Shown piece by piece: positions 57,511 to 64,000 of a stretch of 64,000 bases of DNA (the first letter of the stretch is position 1; every line of letters starts with the position of its first letter). Location of the stretch: positions 245,178 to 309,177 of IMG/VR virus record IMGVR_UViG_3300033995_001164. One strand, given 5' to 3'. Source of the stretch: a virus. Below the pieces are notes generated by a model. That model did no database searches and was not told the origin of the DNA. It saw only the letters and a list, made by a program, of their open reading frames with translations. The position numbers and the translations under genes were made by a program.

Positions 57511-57559
57511 CAATTATTTTTCACCCCACCAAACAATTAATAACTTTTTTATAATTAAA

Positions 57560-57583
57560 AACCCCCACCGTTAAGTGAGGGTT
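57560..57583 (-). terminator. Terminator of the 57590 gene
   Basis: AACCC-CAC / GTG-GGGTT stem, near-copy of the 55832 terminator. Confidence 0.75.
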
Positions 57584-57589
57584 GTTATA

Positions 57590-58153
57590 TTAATAGAATG
57601 TTTTTAATTTCATGTATGGTTCCAAATTATATTTGTCTATAATCTGCTTGAAGATTTGTTGTCTGTTTCTTAAACCCAATATGTTTTTTTTACTAATAAA
57701 TCCATAACCGAATCCTGAATCACCACTTAACCCCACAACTTTATAATATGTTTGGTCATGAAGGTTTGTCGGATATAATCTTGCTGTAAACTTGTAAATC
57801 ATATTGTCTTTTGACCCGAATCTAAAATCCCCTAATTCTTTTTCATCACGATGTAGTGGTCGTGAATTATTGTTTAGTCCAAGTTTTTCAACCAACGCGT
57901 CATGTATATATAACGCCATTTTGTCTGTCGACATATAAACAAGTGGTGTGTGAGTATCCTCACTAAACCCCATAATATCACCATCATAAAGAACCTTTAT
58001 TAAATTATCAATCCCGCCCATTAGTTTGGATGTAACCGCCATCCCTGATTGTTTTAACATGGATTTTAGCGCATCTTTTTTTAATTCGGACTGTTCGTTA
58101 ATAACCCCGCCCATTATCTCGTGTATCCTATGTATGTTCTCTTGTAAGTTCAT
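57590..58153 (-). CDS. Leader-bearing protein (LQENIHRI type)
   Basis: 187 residues. N-terminus MNLQENIHRIHEIMGGVINE is repeated almost exactly inside the upstream protein (LQENIHRIQSMMGVINES). The body is unknown. Its ATG lies just after the end of array H. Confidence 0.7.
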   Translation of the reverse strand: MNLQENIHRIHEIMGGVINEQSELKKDALKSMLKQSGMAVTSKLMGGIDNLIKVLYDGDIMGFSEDTHTPLVYMSTDKMALYIHDALVEKLGLNNNSRPLHRDEKELGDFRFGSKDNMIYKFTARLYPTNLHDQTYYKVVGLSGDSGFGYGFISKKNILGLRNRQQIFKQIIDKYNLEPYMKLKTFY

Positions 58154-58159
58154 ATTATC

Positions 58160-59515
58160 TTAATTTGTAATGTTCCTCCACCTAATTAAAACGGTATAAA
58201 ATCCATAGTTTGTTTCCGTTACCCTTAAATTATAATGTTCCTCTATCCATTCCTTTGTTAGGTCCCGAATTTGTTTCCATTCCATACCAAACATTGATTG
58301 TAAATATGACCAAATCTCATCATAACTAACATAAACCTCCCCATTTTTTTTATTGTAGTCAAAAACTACTTCATCACCTTTTCTATAATAAATAAAATTG
58401 CGATGTTTTTTAGTTTCAAATGGTATTAAATCACCATACTTATCGTTTAACCATTTCTTGGCAATGTTATTTAATTTACTTTCGTTAATAACCCCCATCA
58501 TCGATTGGATTCTATGTATATTCTCTTGTAAACCCGGTTGTTTTAAATGATTGAATTTAAACTCTATCTTCGCCCCTTTTGGGTCTTGTGGTGTCCATCT
58601 AAATCTCTTACCGATATAATCTTTTAATTCACCCCTCATTTTGATTTTGATTGCGTCTTCCACCTTGGTTGGATTAAGATTAGGGATTTCCCCCTTTAAG
58701 TAGTTCTGTGGTGTATATACCTGTGTGTTGTTTTCTCTTTTAAATACATCATACACATCTATATTAACAATGGCGTTATCATCACCCACCTCTATATTCC
58801 TTACTTTGAACTTTATGTTTGTGTTTGGAACCATTTGTTCCGGGTCTTGATTCCAATAATTGTATGTCTTGGCTGTCTTCTTTCTCTTTGTTAAATCAGG
58901 TTCGATTGTTTTTAATTTCTTTACCTTATTCTTCATTATATCATCATGACTATATCCCCGCTCCAATAGTTTCATCTCATCAGGAGTTAATGTATATACA
59001 CTATCGAATGTATCATCACCCCATCCCACAGGATTGGCATTACTTATTTGTCTACTTGTGGATGAAGAATAATTTTTTGTTACCTCATACCATTTATCAT
59101 CTTTGAATATGTAAATAGGGTACCACCCGTATGATACAACTTTATAGTATGGAGTTCCTTTTGGGTCTTCGGACCAATATCCCTCTAAATTTGAACCTCT
59201 GAATGGTAATTGAGCTATTGTGTATAGTTTCGCCTTTGGATTTGATATAACCTTCCCACTTTGTTTTCTTGGGTCAACAAAGTTTTCCTTCGTTAAGTTT
59301 GAGTAGTCCCCATCTTTTCTAAAGTTTAATACATACAACTCCAAAATATATTGCTCGAATCCTTTAGGTATTCCCATATATGGCGCAAAATTCTTGATGG
59401 CTTCTAATAAAGATGCTCTTGTTCTATTCTTTTTCTTCTCCACATCTAACAACTTGAATAATTTGGAAATTACTCTTAGTGATGGCTCATTGGATTGTTC
59501 TGCTAATCTTATCAT
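58160..59515 (-). CDS. Two-part late protein with internal leader and family C-domain
   Basis: 451 residues from MIRLAEQSNEPSLRVISKLF (TATTTATCAAT box). Residues about 1-325: unknown domain rich in Trp/Tyr. At about 327 LQENIHRIQSMMGVINES, a leader motif, then a complete small-family domain (KWLNDKYGDL, RKGDEVVFDYNKKNGEVYVS, LTKEWIEEHYNLRVTET). It ends RWRNITN through the frame-shifted second repeat, like the 29759 gene. The internal leader suggests gene fusion. Confidence 0.75.
   Translation of the reverse strand: MIRLAEQSNEPSLRVISKLFKLLDVEKKKNRTRASLLEAIKNFAPYMGIPKGFEQYILELYVLNFRKDGDYSNLTKENFVDPRKQSGKVISNPKAKLYTIAQLPFRGSNLEGYWSEDPKGTPYYKVVSYGWYPIYIFKDDKWYEVTKNYSSSTSRQISNANPVGWGDDTFDSVYTLTPDEMKLLERGYSHDDIMKNKVKKLKTIEPDLTKRKKTAKTYNYWNQDPEQMVPNTNIKFKVRNIEVGDDNAIVNIDVYDVFKRENNTQVYTPQNYLKGEIPNLNPTKVEDAIKIKMRGELKDYIGKRFRWTPQDPKGAKIEFKFNHLKQPGLQENIHRIQSMMGVINESKLNNIAKKWLNDKYGDLIPFETKKHRNFIYYRKGDEVVFDYNKKNGEVYVSYDEIWSYLQSMFGMEWKQIRDLTKEWIEEHYNLRVTETNYGFYTVLIRWRNITN
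58162..58248 (-). CRISPR. CRISPR-like array H: two repeats, one spacer
   Basis: Minus strand: diverged repeat 58213-58248, spacer of 30 bases or 29 if the repeat is taken as 37, and a 3'-truncated repeat ending GGTGGAGGAACATTACAAAT (58163-58182). Same organisation as the end of the 29759 gene. Minimal; named only by comparison with array B. Confidence 0.45.
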
Positions 59516-59690
59516 TATTGATAAATATATGGTCAATAGAAAACCTCCTCGTCGATAATAAGGTTCCGGACTTATATTGTGGGTTTATAAGTCTCAGGAC
59601 TTATATGGTTTTTATCATATAATGAGGAATATATGTCTTTTATCATATATTACACATTTTGGTAATATTATGAAGAACACTTATTATAAT

Positions 59691-59730
59691 CTATCATATG
59701 GTCCGGGGCGTCAATCCCCTACCCCTTTTT
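59691..59730 (+). promoter_or_regulatory. Recurrent leader element, copy 3
   Basis: CTATCATATGGTCCGGGGCG then TCAATCCCCTACCCC; here followed by a host-type promoter instead of the TATTTAT box. Confidence 0.55.
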
Positions 59731-59752
59731 TTGTTTATTCATTTCTTTTTTA

Positions 59753-59760
59753 TATCTTTG
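59753..59760 (+). promoter_or_regulatory. Host-type promoter, TATCTTTG
   Basis: Lies 17 bases before the ATG at 59778 and serves the unit that includes array C. Confidence 0.6.
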
Positions 59761-59777
59761 CCGACAAATATAATACT

Positions 59778-60080
59778 ATGGATGACGTCTCTATTGATAA
59801 AATGATGAAACCTTATTGGGATAGTAAGTTTAATGATACATATATCGGTAGTAAGATATTAGGCGATATTCCTTGGAGTGGTCTTATGATGGATTACGGT
59901 AATGGTAATAAAGATATAGTCATTGGCCATACTGATAATGATAGATATGATTGGTATTATGATGGTGAAGTGTTTGATAATCATTTTAGTTACTTTAATG
60001 TTACTCTTTCGGAATTTAATCATTCCATGAAACGATATTTGATTAAAACATATCATCTTGAGATTGAATCCATTATTTAA
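59778..60080 (+). CDS. Small-family protein
   Basis: 100 residues, MDDVSIDKMMKPYWDSKFND, WYYDGEVFDNHFSYFNVTLS and MKRYLIKTYHLEIESI at the end. Start set by the promoter. No ITE leader. Confidence 0.7.
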   Translation: MDDVSIDKMMKPYWDSKFNDTYIGSKILGDIPWSGLMMDYGNGNKDIVIGHTDNDRYDWYYDGEVFDNHFSYFNVTLSEFNHSMKRYLIKTYHLEIESII

Positions 60081-60092
60081 TCTCACCCACTT

Positions 60093-60641
60093 ATGACAGA
60101 TAAACTAAAGCATAGAATCATTAACTACCTAAATAAAGAATATTCCGGGATTGTTGATTATGAAACGGATGATTGGAAAGAGCATATATTCTTTATGAAA
60201 GACGGGAAAGTTCTTAATTATTACAGTAAAATAAATGGGGTTGTTTATATCTCTTATTCTAAAATTTGGTCATTATTAGAAACCTTTTTTGGATTAAATT
60301 ATCAGGAAGTACAAGACCTAACAAAAATATGGGTGGAGGGGCATCACAGATTTAAGGTAACAACAACGGTCGAAGAAAGAGGAGAATTGATTGACTTGGT
60401 GGAGGAACATCACAGATTAAACGTAACAACAATCGTGCCGAATTGCTTTGTTCACTGGGACAAGGTGGAGGAACATCACAGATTAAACGTAACAACAACA
60501 AGACATGACCGTTATGGAAATGTTACACCGGAGGAACTTCACAAATTAAAGTCAACAACAACCTTCGGTTGTTTTATCGTTGATTTACCTTTGGTAGAAA
60601 ACCATTACAAATTAAACTACCCCGCTAACGGTGAAATATGA
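60093..60641 (+). CDS. Small-family protein with 22-residue C-terminal repeats (array C)
   Basis: 182 residues. MTDKLKHRIINYLNKEYSGI, FMKDGKVLNYYSKINGVVYI, LTKIWVEGHHRFKVTTT, then repeats VEEHHRLNVTT twice, EELHKLKSTTT and VENHYKLNYP, spaced mostly 22 residues. The repeats are the translation of array C. No leader of the ITE type; host-type promoter two genes up. Confidence 0.75.
   Translation: MTDKLKHRIINYLNKEYSGIVDYETDDWKEHIFFMKDGKVLNYYSKINGVVYISYSKIWSLLETFFGLNYQEVQDLTKIWVEGHHRFKVTTTVEERGELIDLVEEHHRLNVTTIVPNCFVHWDKVEEHHRLNVTTTRHDRYGNVTPEELHKLKSTTTFGCFIVDLPLVENHYKLNYPANGEI
60332..60628 (+). CRISPR. CRISPR-like array C inside a gene
   Basis: Repeats of 36 bases at 60332, 60398, 60464, 60527 and 60593; the second and third differ only in the last base (start GGTGGAGGAACATCACAGAT, end CGTAACAACAA). 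Spacers 30, 30, 27 and 30 bases, all multiples of 3, so the gene frame stays open. First and last repeats are diverged, as is common at array ends. Confidence 0.55.
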
Positions 60642-60725
60642 TTATTAAGTGAGTAAATCTTTGCCATTAGTACCTTTTAATGGTACTTTGAGCATAAATT
60701 TACTCTTAATGATTTCTTTGTATTT

Positions 60726-61430
60726 ATGGATATGATAAAAAACAAATTAACTATTGTAATCCCCTCTAAGAATGAGAGTGAGATTATAGACAAAACACTT
60801 ACATTAATTAATAAACAATTTGGTATTTATAAAACTCGTGTGATTATTGCTGATTGTTCTGATGATAATACCCGGGACATTATACTATCAGGTAAATACC
60901 CAAGATTAAGGATTGAAATCATTGATGGTGGACTACCGAGTGTTGCAAGGAATAACGGAGCTGAATTAGTTAAAACTCCTTATGTTTTATTCTTGGATGC
61001 TGATATCTTTTTAATGTCCCCATTCATAATATCTAACACATTTAACACCATTAAAAGTAAAGACCTATATCTTCTTACCACTAAGTTTAGAGTTGAAGGA
61101 GTTTATTCATTTGTCTTCCCGGTGTTTGAGTTCTTTAGGGATTTAACAATTAAGACATCCCCTTGCGCTATTGGTGGATTTATGTTATTTAAAATGTCTG
61201 AATTTAATCTTCTTGGTGGTTTTAATAATGATGATAAGTTTGCTGAAGATTTTCATCTTAGTATGAAAGTTAATCCCCTCCGGTTTGGCGTGTCTAATGA
61301 GAAAGTATATACAACCGATAGACGATTTAAAAAGAAAGGATTATGGTATATGATTAAAATGGCGTATCTCTCTAATAAAAATAAACATAACCCCGACTTC
61401 TTTAAAGATGACCACAACTATTGGATATAA
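60726..61430 (+). CDS. Family 2 glycosyltransferase
   Basis: 234 residues. KLTIVIPSKNESEIIDKTL at the start, RVIIADCSDDNTRDI, ARNNGAELVKTPYVLFLDAD (DxD-type metal site) and a C-terminal CAIGGFMLFKMSEFNLLGGF, then EDFHLSMKV. Transfers a sugar from a nucleotide sugar. A Met two codons later (60732) is possible. Paired with the LpxH-like gene, it may alter the host surface glycolipid or phage receptor. Confidence 0.88.
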   Translation: MDMIKNKLTIVIPSKNESEIIDKTLTLINKQFGIYKTRVIIADCSDDNTRDIILSGKYPRLRIEIIDGGLPSVARNNGAELVKTPYVLFLDADIFLMSPFIISNTFNTIKSKDLYLLTTKFRVEGVYSFVFPVFEFFRDLTIKTSPCAIGGFMLFKMSEFNLLGGFNNDDKFAEDFHLSMKVNPLRFGVSNEKVYTTDRRFKKKGLWYMIKMAYLSNKNKHNPDFFKDDHNYWI

Positions 61431-62127
61431 ATGCGTTGTACTATCCGACTTACATTTAGGTATGGTCGATAGTAAACCTAAAAAGATTCTTGAGTTCCTT
61501 GAGTCTATTGAAACTGACCTTCTTATCCTTAACGGAGATATTGTTGATATTGATGCCATTAATCGTGGGAGTAAATGGAAGAATAAACATATGAAGGTAA
61601 TCATTAAACTATTGGATATGTCCCGCAATACCGAGATTATCTATATTAGAGGGAACCACGATAATGATGTAAAAGACCTATATTCTTCCGGACTTGGGAA
61701 CATTAAGTTTATGGATGAATATATCTATAGTGTTGAAGATAAAAAGTATCTTGTCTTTCACGGTGATAAAATTGATATCACAACCAAATATAAATTTCTT
61801 ACACAGATTGGTTCCATTGGATATGACTTCGCTCTTCGTCTTAATACTTGGTACAACAAGTATAGAGAACTCACCGGAAAACCATACTATAGTATCTCTA
61901 AAGTAATTAAAGAAAACTTTAAGAAAGCTCTGTCATTTATAAATGACTTTGAGATTAATGCCTGTGATTATGCAAGTACTCTTAATTGTGATGGTGTCAT
62001 CTGTGGTCATATTCATATCCCGGGCATTAAAGAAATAAACGGAATCAAATATTATAACTCCGGTGATTGGGTTGAGAACTTCTCCGCTCTTGTTCTTACT
62101 AAGGACAATGAATGGAAATTAATCTAA
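61408..62127 (+). CDS. LpxH-like metallophosphoesterase
   Basis: 239 residues. SDLHLGM, LNGDIVDID, RGNHDND, FHGDKID and CGHIHIPG are complete; layout matches UDP-2,3-diacylglucosamine pyrophosphatase-like enzymes. Overlaps the glycosyltransferase by 23 bases, so the two are co-translated. Third phosphoesterase of the window and the only one with a likely envelope link. Confidence 0.88.
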   Translation: MTTTIGYKCVVLSDLHLGMVDSKPKKILEFLESIETDLLILNGDIVDIDAINRGSKWKNKHMKVIIKLLDMSRNTEIIYIRGNHDNDVKDLYSSGLGNIKFMDEYIYSVEDKKYLVFHGDKIDITTKYKFLTQIGSIGYDFALRLNTWYNKYRELTGKPYYSISKVIKENFKKALSFINDFEINACDYASTLNCDGVICGHIHIPGIKEINGIKYYNSGDWVENFSALVLTKDNEWKLI

Positions 62128-62159
62128 TAGTATTTCTTTGTATTATAAATTATTCTTTA

Positions 62160-62167
62160 TATCTTTG
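62160..62167 (+). promoter_or_regulatory. Host-type promoter, TATCTTTG
   Basis: Four bases before the ATG at 62172; drives the array cassette. Confidence 0.65.
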
Positions 62168-62171
62168 CCTC

Positions 62172-62696
62172 ATGGAAATAGATTTATCAAAATATAGTAT
62201 TGGGGAACTTATTGAATTACAGGACAAGATTGATAATACAATACATAACTACAAGGATGGTTATTTGTATATCTGTAATGTTCGTTCATATGGTCACAAT
62301 TGGAGAGACAATTGTATTCATAACATTCATACTCTTCAGCGACTTTGTCATAAGTATGGTGGTGAGGATGGTATTGTTGATGTCTATTCTAATAACCCCG
62401 ACCTTTCTATGATTGAGAACTATGGTGACCTTATGTATATCGTCTCCGAGTCCGACTATACTAAGTGGAAAGATTATGAATATCTTAAAGGTTTTATCCC
62501 CACCATTTCTAAACGATTGGATGAATGGGAGAATAGAGATAATATTCCTTTTCACTCTCGACCATCGTTTGCTCCGATGTATAGTAGAGAAGAGTTAAAT
62601 AATATGGTGGAAAAACTTGCTCACTATGATATGTCTTTTGTTGCTCCCACCCCTTATAAACCGAATGAAAATTTAGACACAGATGATTACAGATAA
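62172..62696 (+). CDS. Hypothetical protein
   Basis: 174 residues from MEIDLSKYSIGELIELQDKI; the promoter excludes the longer frame from 62112. Ends in PTPYKPNENLDTDDYR. The DNA of this end is repeated before the next array gene at 63235-63290, without the rest of the gene. Overlaps the first array gene by 14 bases. Confidence 0.7.
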   Translation: MEIDLSKYSIGELIELQDKIDNTIHNYKDGYLYICNVRSYGHNWRDNCIHNIHTLQRLCHKYGGEDGIVDVYSNNPDLSMIENYGDLMYIVSESDYTKWKDYEYLKGFIPTISKRLDEWENRDNIPFHSRPSFAPMYSREELNNMVEKLAHYDMSFVAPTPYKPNENLDTDDYR

Positions 62697-63207
62697 ATTT
62701 AAAAGAACAATTTTTGATAAATTAACCGATGACCTATCTCATGTGGAATTGATTTTCTACAATGACTCCCTTTGGTTTATTAACCGAGAAAAGAAGTATT
62801 GGTATTTGGAATTAGAAAAATCAGGTAAATTATATTGGAGATGGCAATTCTTTACTAATTTTTTCTCTCCATTCACAATGGAACGAAATGAATATGAACC
62901 ACTTATAAAAGAATGGGTAGAGTCAGCATTAAATTGCGGGGTTACAACAACAGTAAACAAGGATTCAATCGCCGGATGGACGGTAGAGTCAGCATTAAAT
63001 TGCGGGGTCACAACAACTCAAATAGGCACCATCAAAAAACTGAAATGGGTAGAGTCAGCATTAAATTGTGGGGTGACAACAACGTTGTTGATGAAATTCC
63101 ACCAAAAACTATTGGTAGAGTCAGCATTAAATTGTGGGGTGACAACAACAGTACCATCTAAGTTATCCGTTGCAATAAAGGTGGAGTCAGTATTAAATGG
63201 ATTATAA
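62683..63207 (+). CDS. Array gene 1: ITDKFKRTIFDKL-type protein with 22-residue repeats
   Basis: 174 residues. N-domain: MITDKFKRTIFDKLTDDLSH, SLWFINREKKYWYLELEKSG, LYWRWQFFTNFFS, then KEWVESALNCGVTTT, followed by three more VESALNCGVTTT units separated by 10 variable residues, and a degenerate last unit. First of three tandem paralogues reaching the window end. Confidence 0.75.
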   Translation: MITDKFKRTIFDKLTDDLSHVELIFYNDSLWFINREKKYWYLELEKSGKLYWRWQFFTNFFSPFTMERNEYEPLIKEWVESALNCGVTTTVNKDSIAGWTVESALNCGVTTTQIGTIKKLKWVESALNCGVTTTLLMKFHQKLLVESALNCGVTTTVPSKLSVAIKVESVLNGL

Positions 63208-63210
63208 TCT
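62916..63210 (+). CRISPR. CRISPR-like array D inside array gene 1
   Basis: Repeats of 36 bases at 62916, 62982, 63048 and 63114 (start GGTAGAGTCAGCATTAAATT, end ACAACAAC), and a degenerate fifth at 63180. Four unique spacers of exactly 30 bases. Differences among the four repeats are confined to third codon positions (TGC/TGT; GTT/GTC/GTG), so protein is conserved exactly. Confidence 0.55.
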
Positions 63211-63272
63211 CTTATTTATCCCGAGGAGTTATATCCCCACCCCTTATAAACCGAATGAAAATTTAGATACAG
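63211..63272 (+). repeat. Duplicated junction before array gene 2
   Basis: CCCCACCCCTTATAAACCGA and the bases after it copy 62647-62700 (end of the 62172 gene and start of array gene 1). A GGAG-to-CCCC hairpin recalls the recurrent leader elements. Marks a tandem duplication. Confidence 0.65.
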
Positions 63273-63734
63273 ATGATTACAGATAAATTTAAAAGAACAA
63301 TTTTTGATAAATTGAGTGAAGATTTATCCCATGTTGAGATAATATCATACCGTGATTCCTTTTGGTTTATTAACCGAGAGAAAAAATATTGGTATTTGGA
63401 ATTTAAATCTTCAGGCGAACTATATTGGAGATGGCAATTCTTTATTGAATTTTTTGAATTATTCACGATGGAGAGAAACCAATTCGAGCCAATCATATTA
63501 GAATGGGTAGAGAAAGTATTAAACCATGAGTTAATAACAACTGAAATCAATATTGGTAATCATGTAGGTATCGAAGAAGTCCTAAATGGCGGAGTGAAAA
63601 CATCGTATAGAGCAAATAAAGACGGATTTTTGGTGAGTTATATATTAAAGAAAGGTGTCACGGCAACCATTAGTAATCATATACGTGGTCTCAAATGTGT
63701 GGAGGAAATATTAAATAATGGAACAACAATATGA
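63273..63734 (+). CDS. Array gene 2: paralogue with diverged repeats
   Basis: 153 residues. MITDKFKRTIFDKLSEDLSH, SFWFINREKKYWYLEFKSSG, LYWRWQFFIEFFE, EWVEKVLNHELITT, then diverged units EEVLNGGVKTSY, YILKKGVTATIS and VEEILNNGTT at 21-22-residue spacing. Stop overlaps the next start (ATGA). Confidence 0.75.
   Translation: MITDKFKRTIFDKLSEDLSHVEIISYRDSFWFINREKKYWYLEFKSSGELYWRWQFFIEFFELFTMERNQFEPIILEWVEKVLNHELITTEINIGNHVGIEEVLNGGVKTSYRANKDGFLVSYILKKGVTATISNHIRGLKCVEEILNNGTTI
63506..63734 (+). repeat. Diverged 63-66-base repeats of array gene 2
   Basis: Four units recognisable mainly at protein level. Sequence decay without frame loss argues for maintained translation. Confidence 0.55.
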
Positions 63735-64000
63735 TTACAGATAAACTAAAACAATTTATTTTTAATAAATTAACCGATGACCTATCTCATGTGGAATTGA
63801 TTTCATATGAAGATTCCTTTTGGTTCATAGATAGAGAAAACAAATATTGGTATTTGGAATTTCAAAAGTCCGGCAGATTATATTGGAGATGGGGATTTTT
63901 TTCCAATTTTTTCCAATTATTTTGTATGGAAAGAGATGAATATGAACCACTTATCACCGAATGGGTGGAGTCAGTCCTAAATGGTGGGGTAACAACAACA
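63731..64000 (+). CDS. Array gene 3, cut by the window end
   Basis: 90 residues visible: MITDKLKQFIFNKLTDDLSH, SFWFIDRENKYWYLEFQKSG, LYWRWGFFSNFFQLF, EWVESVLNGGVTTT. Third tandem copy; start overlaps the previous stop. Continues beyond the window. Confidence 0.75.
   Translation, partial: MITDKLKQFIFNKLTDDLSHVELISYEDSFWFIDRENKYWYLEFQKSGRLYWRWGFFSNFFQLFCMERDEYEPLITEWVESVLNGGVTTT
63964..64000 (+). CRISPR. First repeat of a further array, cut by the window end
   Basis: GGTGGAGTCAGTCCTAAATG ... GGGGTAACAACAAC at 63964-63999 has the repeat form of array D. Only one repeat is visible, so the array itself is a prediction. Confidence 0.4.

Noticed and set aside
59819-60086. Leftward 75-codon frame at about 59859-60086
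   Set aside because: Antisense to the 59778 gene, which has a promoter and family resemblance.
1-64000. Alternative genetic code (TAG or TGA reassigned), as in some Bacteroidota phages
   Set aside because: Genes end normally at TAG, TGA and TAA (for example TAG at 50562-50564), and reading frames of recognisable families are intact under the standard code.

Overview
The window looks like part of a large, AT-rich, virulent phage with T4-like traits that infects a member of the Bacteroidota (probably a flavobacterium). The host assignment rests on about twenty promoters of the Bacteroidota type (TAnnTTTG close to a start codon) and the lack of Shine-Dalgarno sequences. The phage assignment rests on dense, overlapping small genes, T4-type RNA ligase 1, phage-type thymidylate synthase, a GH19 endolysin, a holin-like gene, several homing endonucleases, and proteins starting with short I/L-x-T-E leaders that resemble T4 capsid-targeting sequences. 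Standard stop codons are used, including TAG.

Layout. 1-6.7 kb: ClpP-like protease, then leftward late genes for probable virion-internal proteins. 6.8-16.2 kb: rightward early/middle genes (small RNA, phosphoesterase, SPFH protein, RNA ligase, ThyA, HNH endonuclease, many small unknown genes). 16-33 kb: mixed late genes (zincin, endolysin, holin candidate, glucosaminidase-like protein, cyclophilin) with GIY-YIG and Vsr-like homing endonucleases. 33.5-34.3 kb: a P-loop kinase whose Walker A motif is broken by a stop and frameshift next to a perfect hairpin, followed by a cyclic-phosphate-processing receiver protein. 34-46 kb: leftward accessory genes, many of them paralogues of one small family (leader MKYIITES or similar, C-terminal W(F/V)xxxY). 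46.1-48.6 kb: a CRISPR-like array of 36-base repeats and 29-30-base spacers beside a 400-residue TnpB. 48.6-52 kb: small genes separated by a recurrent terminator element. 52-54.8 kb: an unusual, GC-richer, gene-poor stretch full of hairpins. 54.8-64 kb: more members of the small family, then a glycosyltransferase and LpxH-like pair, then three tandem copies of a gene whose 3' end is a repeat array.

The main discovery candidate is a set of CRISPR-like arrays (36 + 29/30 bases) at 29.6, 46.8, 58.2, 60.3, 62.9 and 64.0 kb. Five overlap or continue from the 3' ends of small late-type genes; one lies alone behind its own promoter beside tnpB. All are in the same sense relative to their predicted transcripts. 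Their repeats resemble each other and, from memory, the 3' part of type VI-B (Cas13b) direct repeats. No Cas13, Cas9 or adaptation gene lies in the window. Evidence for selection on nucleotides (identical repeats beyond a stop codon and across frame breaks at 29.6 kb) sits beside evidence for selection on protein (only synonymous differences among repeats at 62.9 kb), so the arrays may be decoy or guide RNAs, protein repeats, or both.

Supporting themes are RNA repair (RnlA, kinase, cREC protein, nucleotidyltransferase), head-packaged effector-like proteins sharing a leader and a TATTTAT start-proximal box, and repeated invasion by homing endonucleases.
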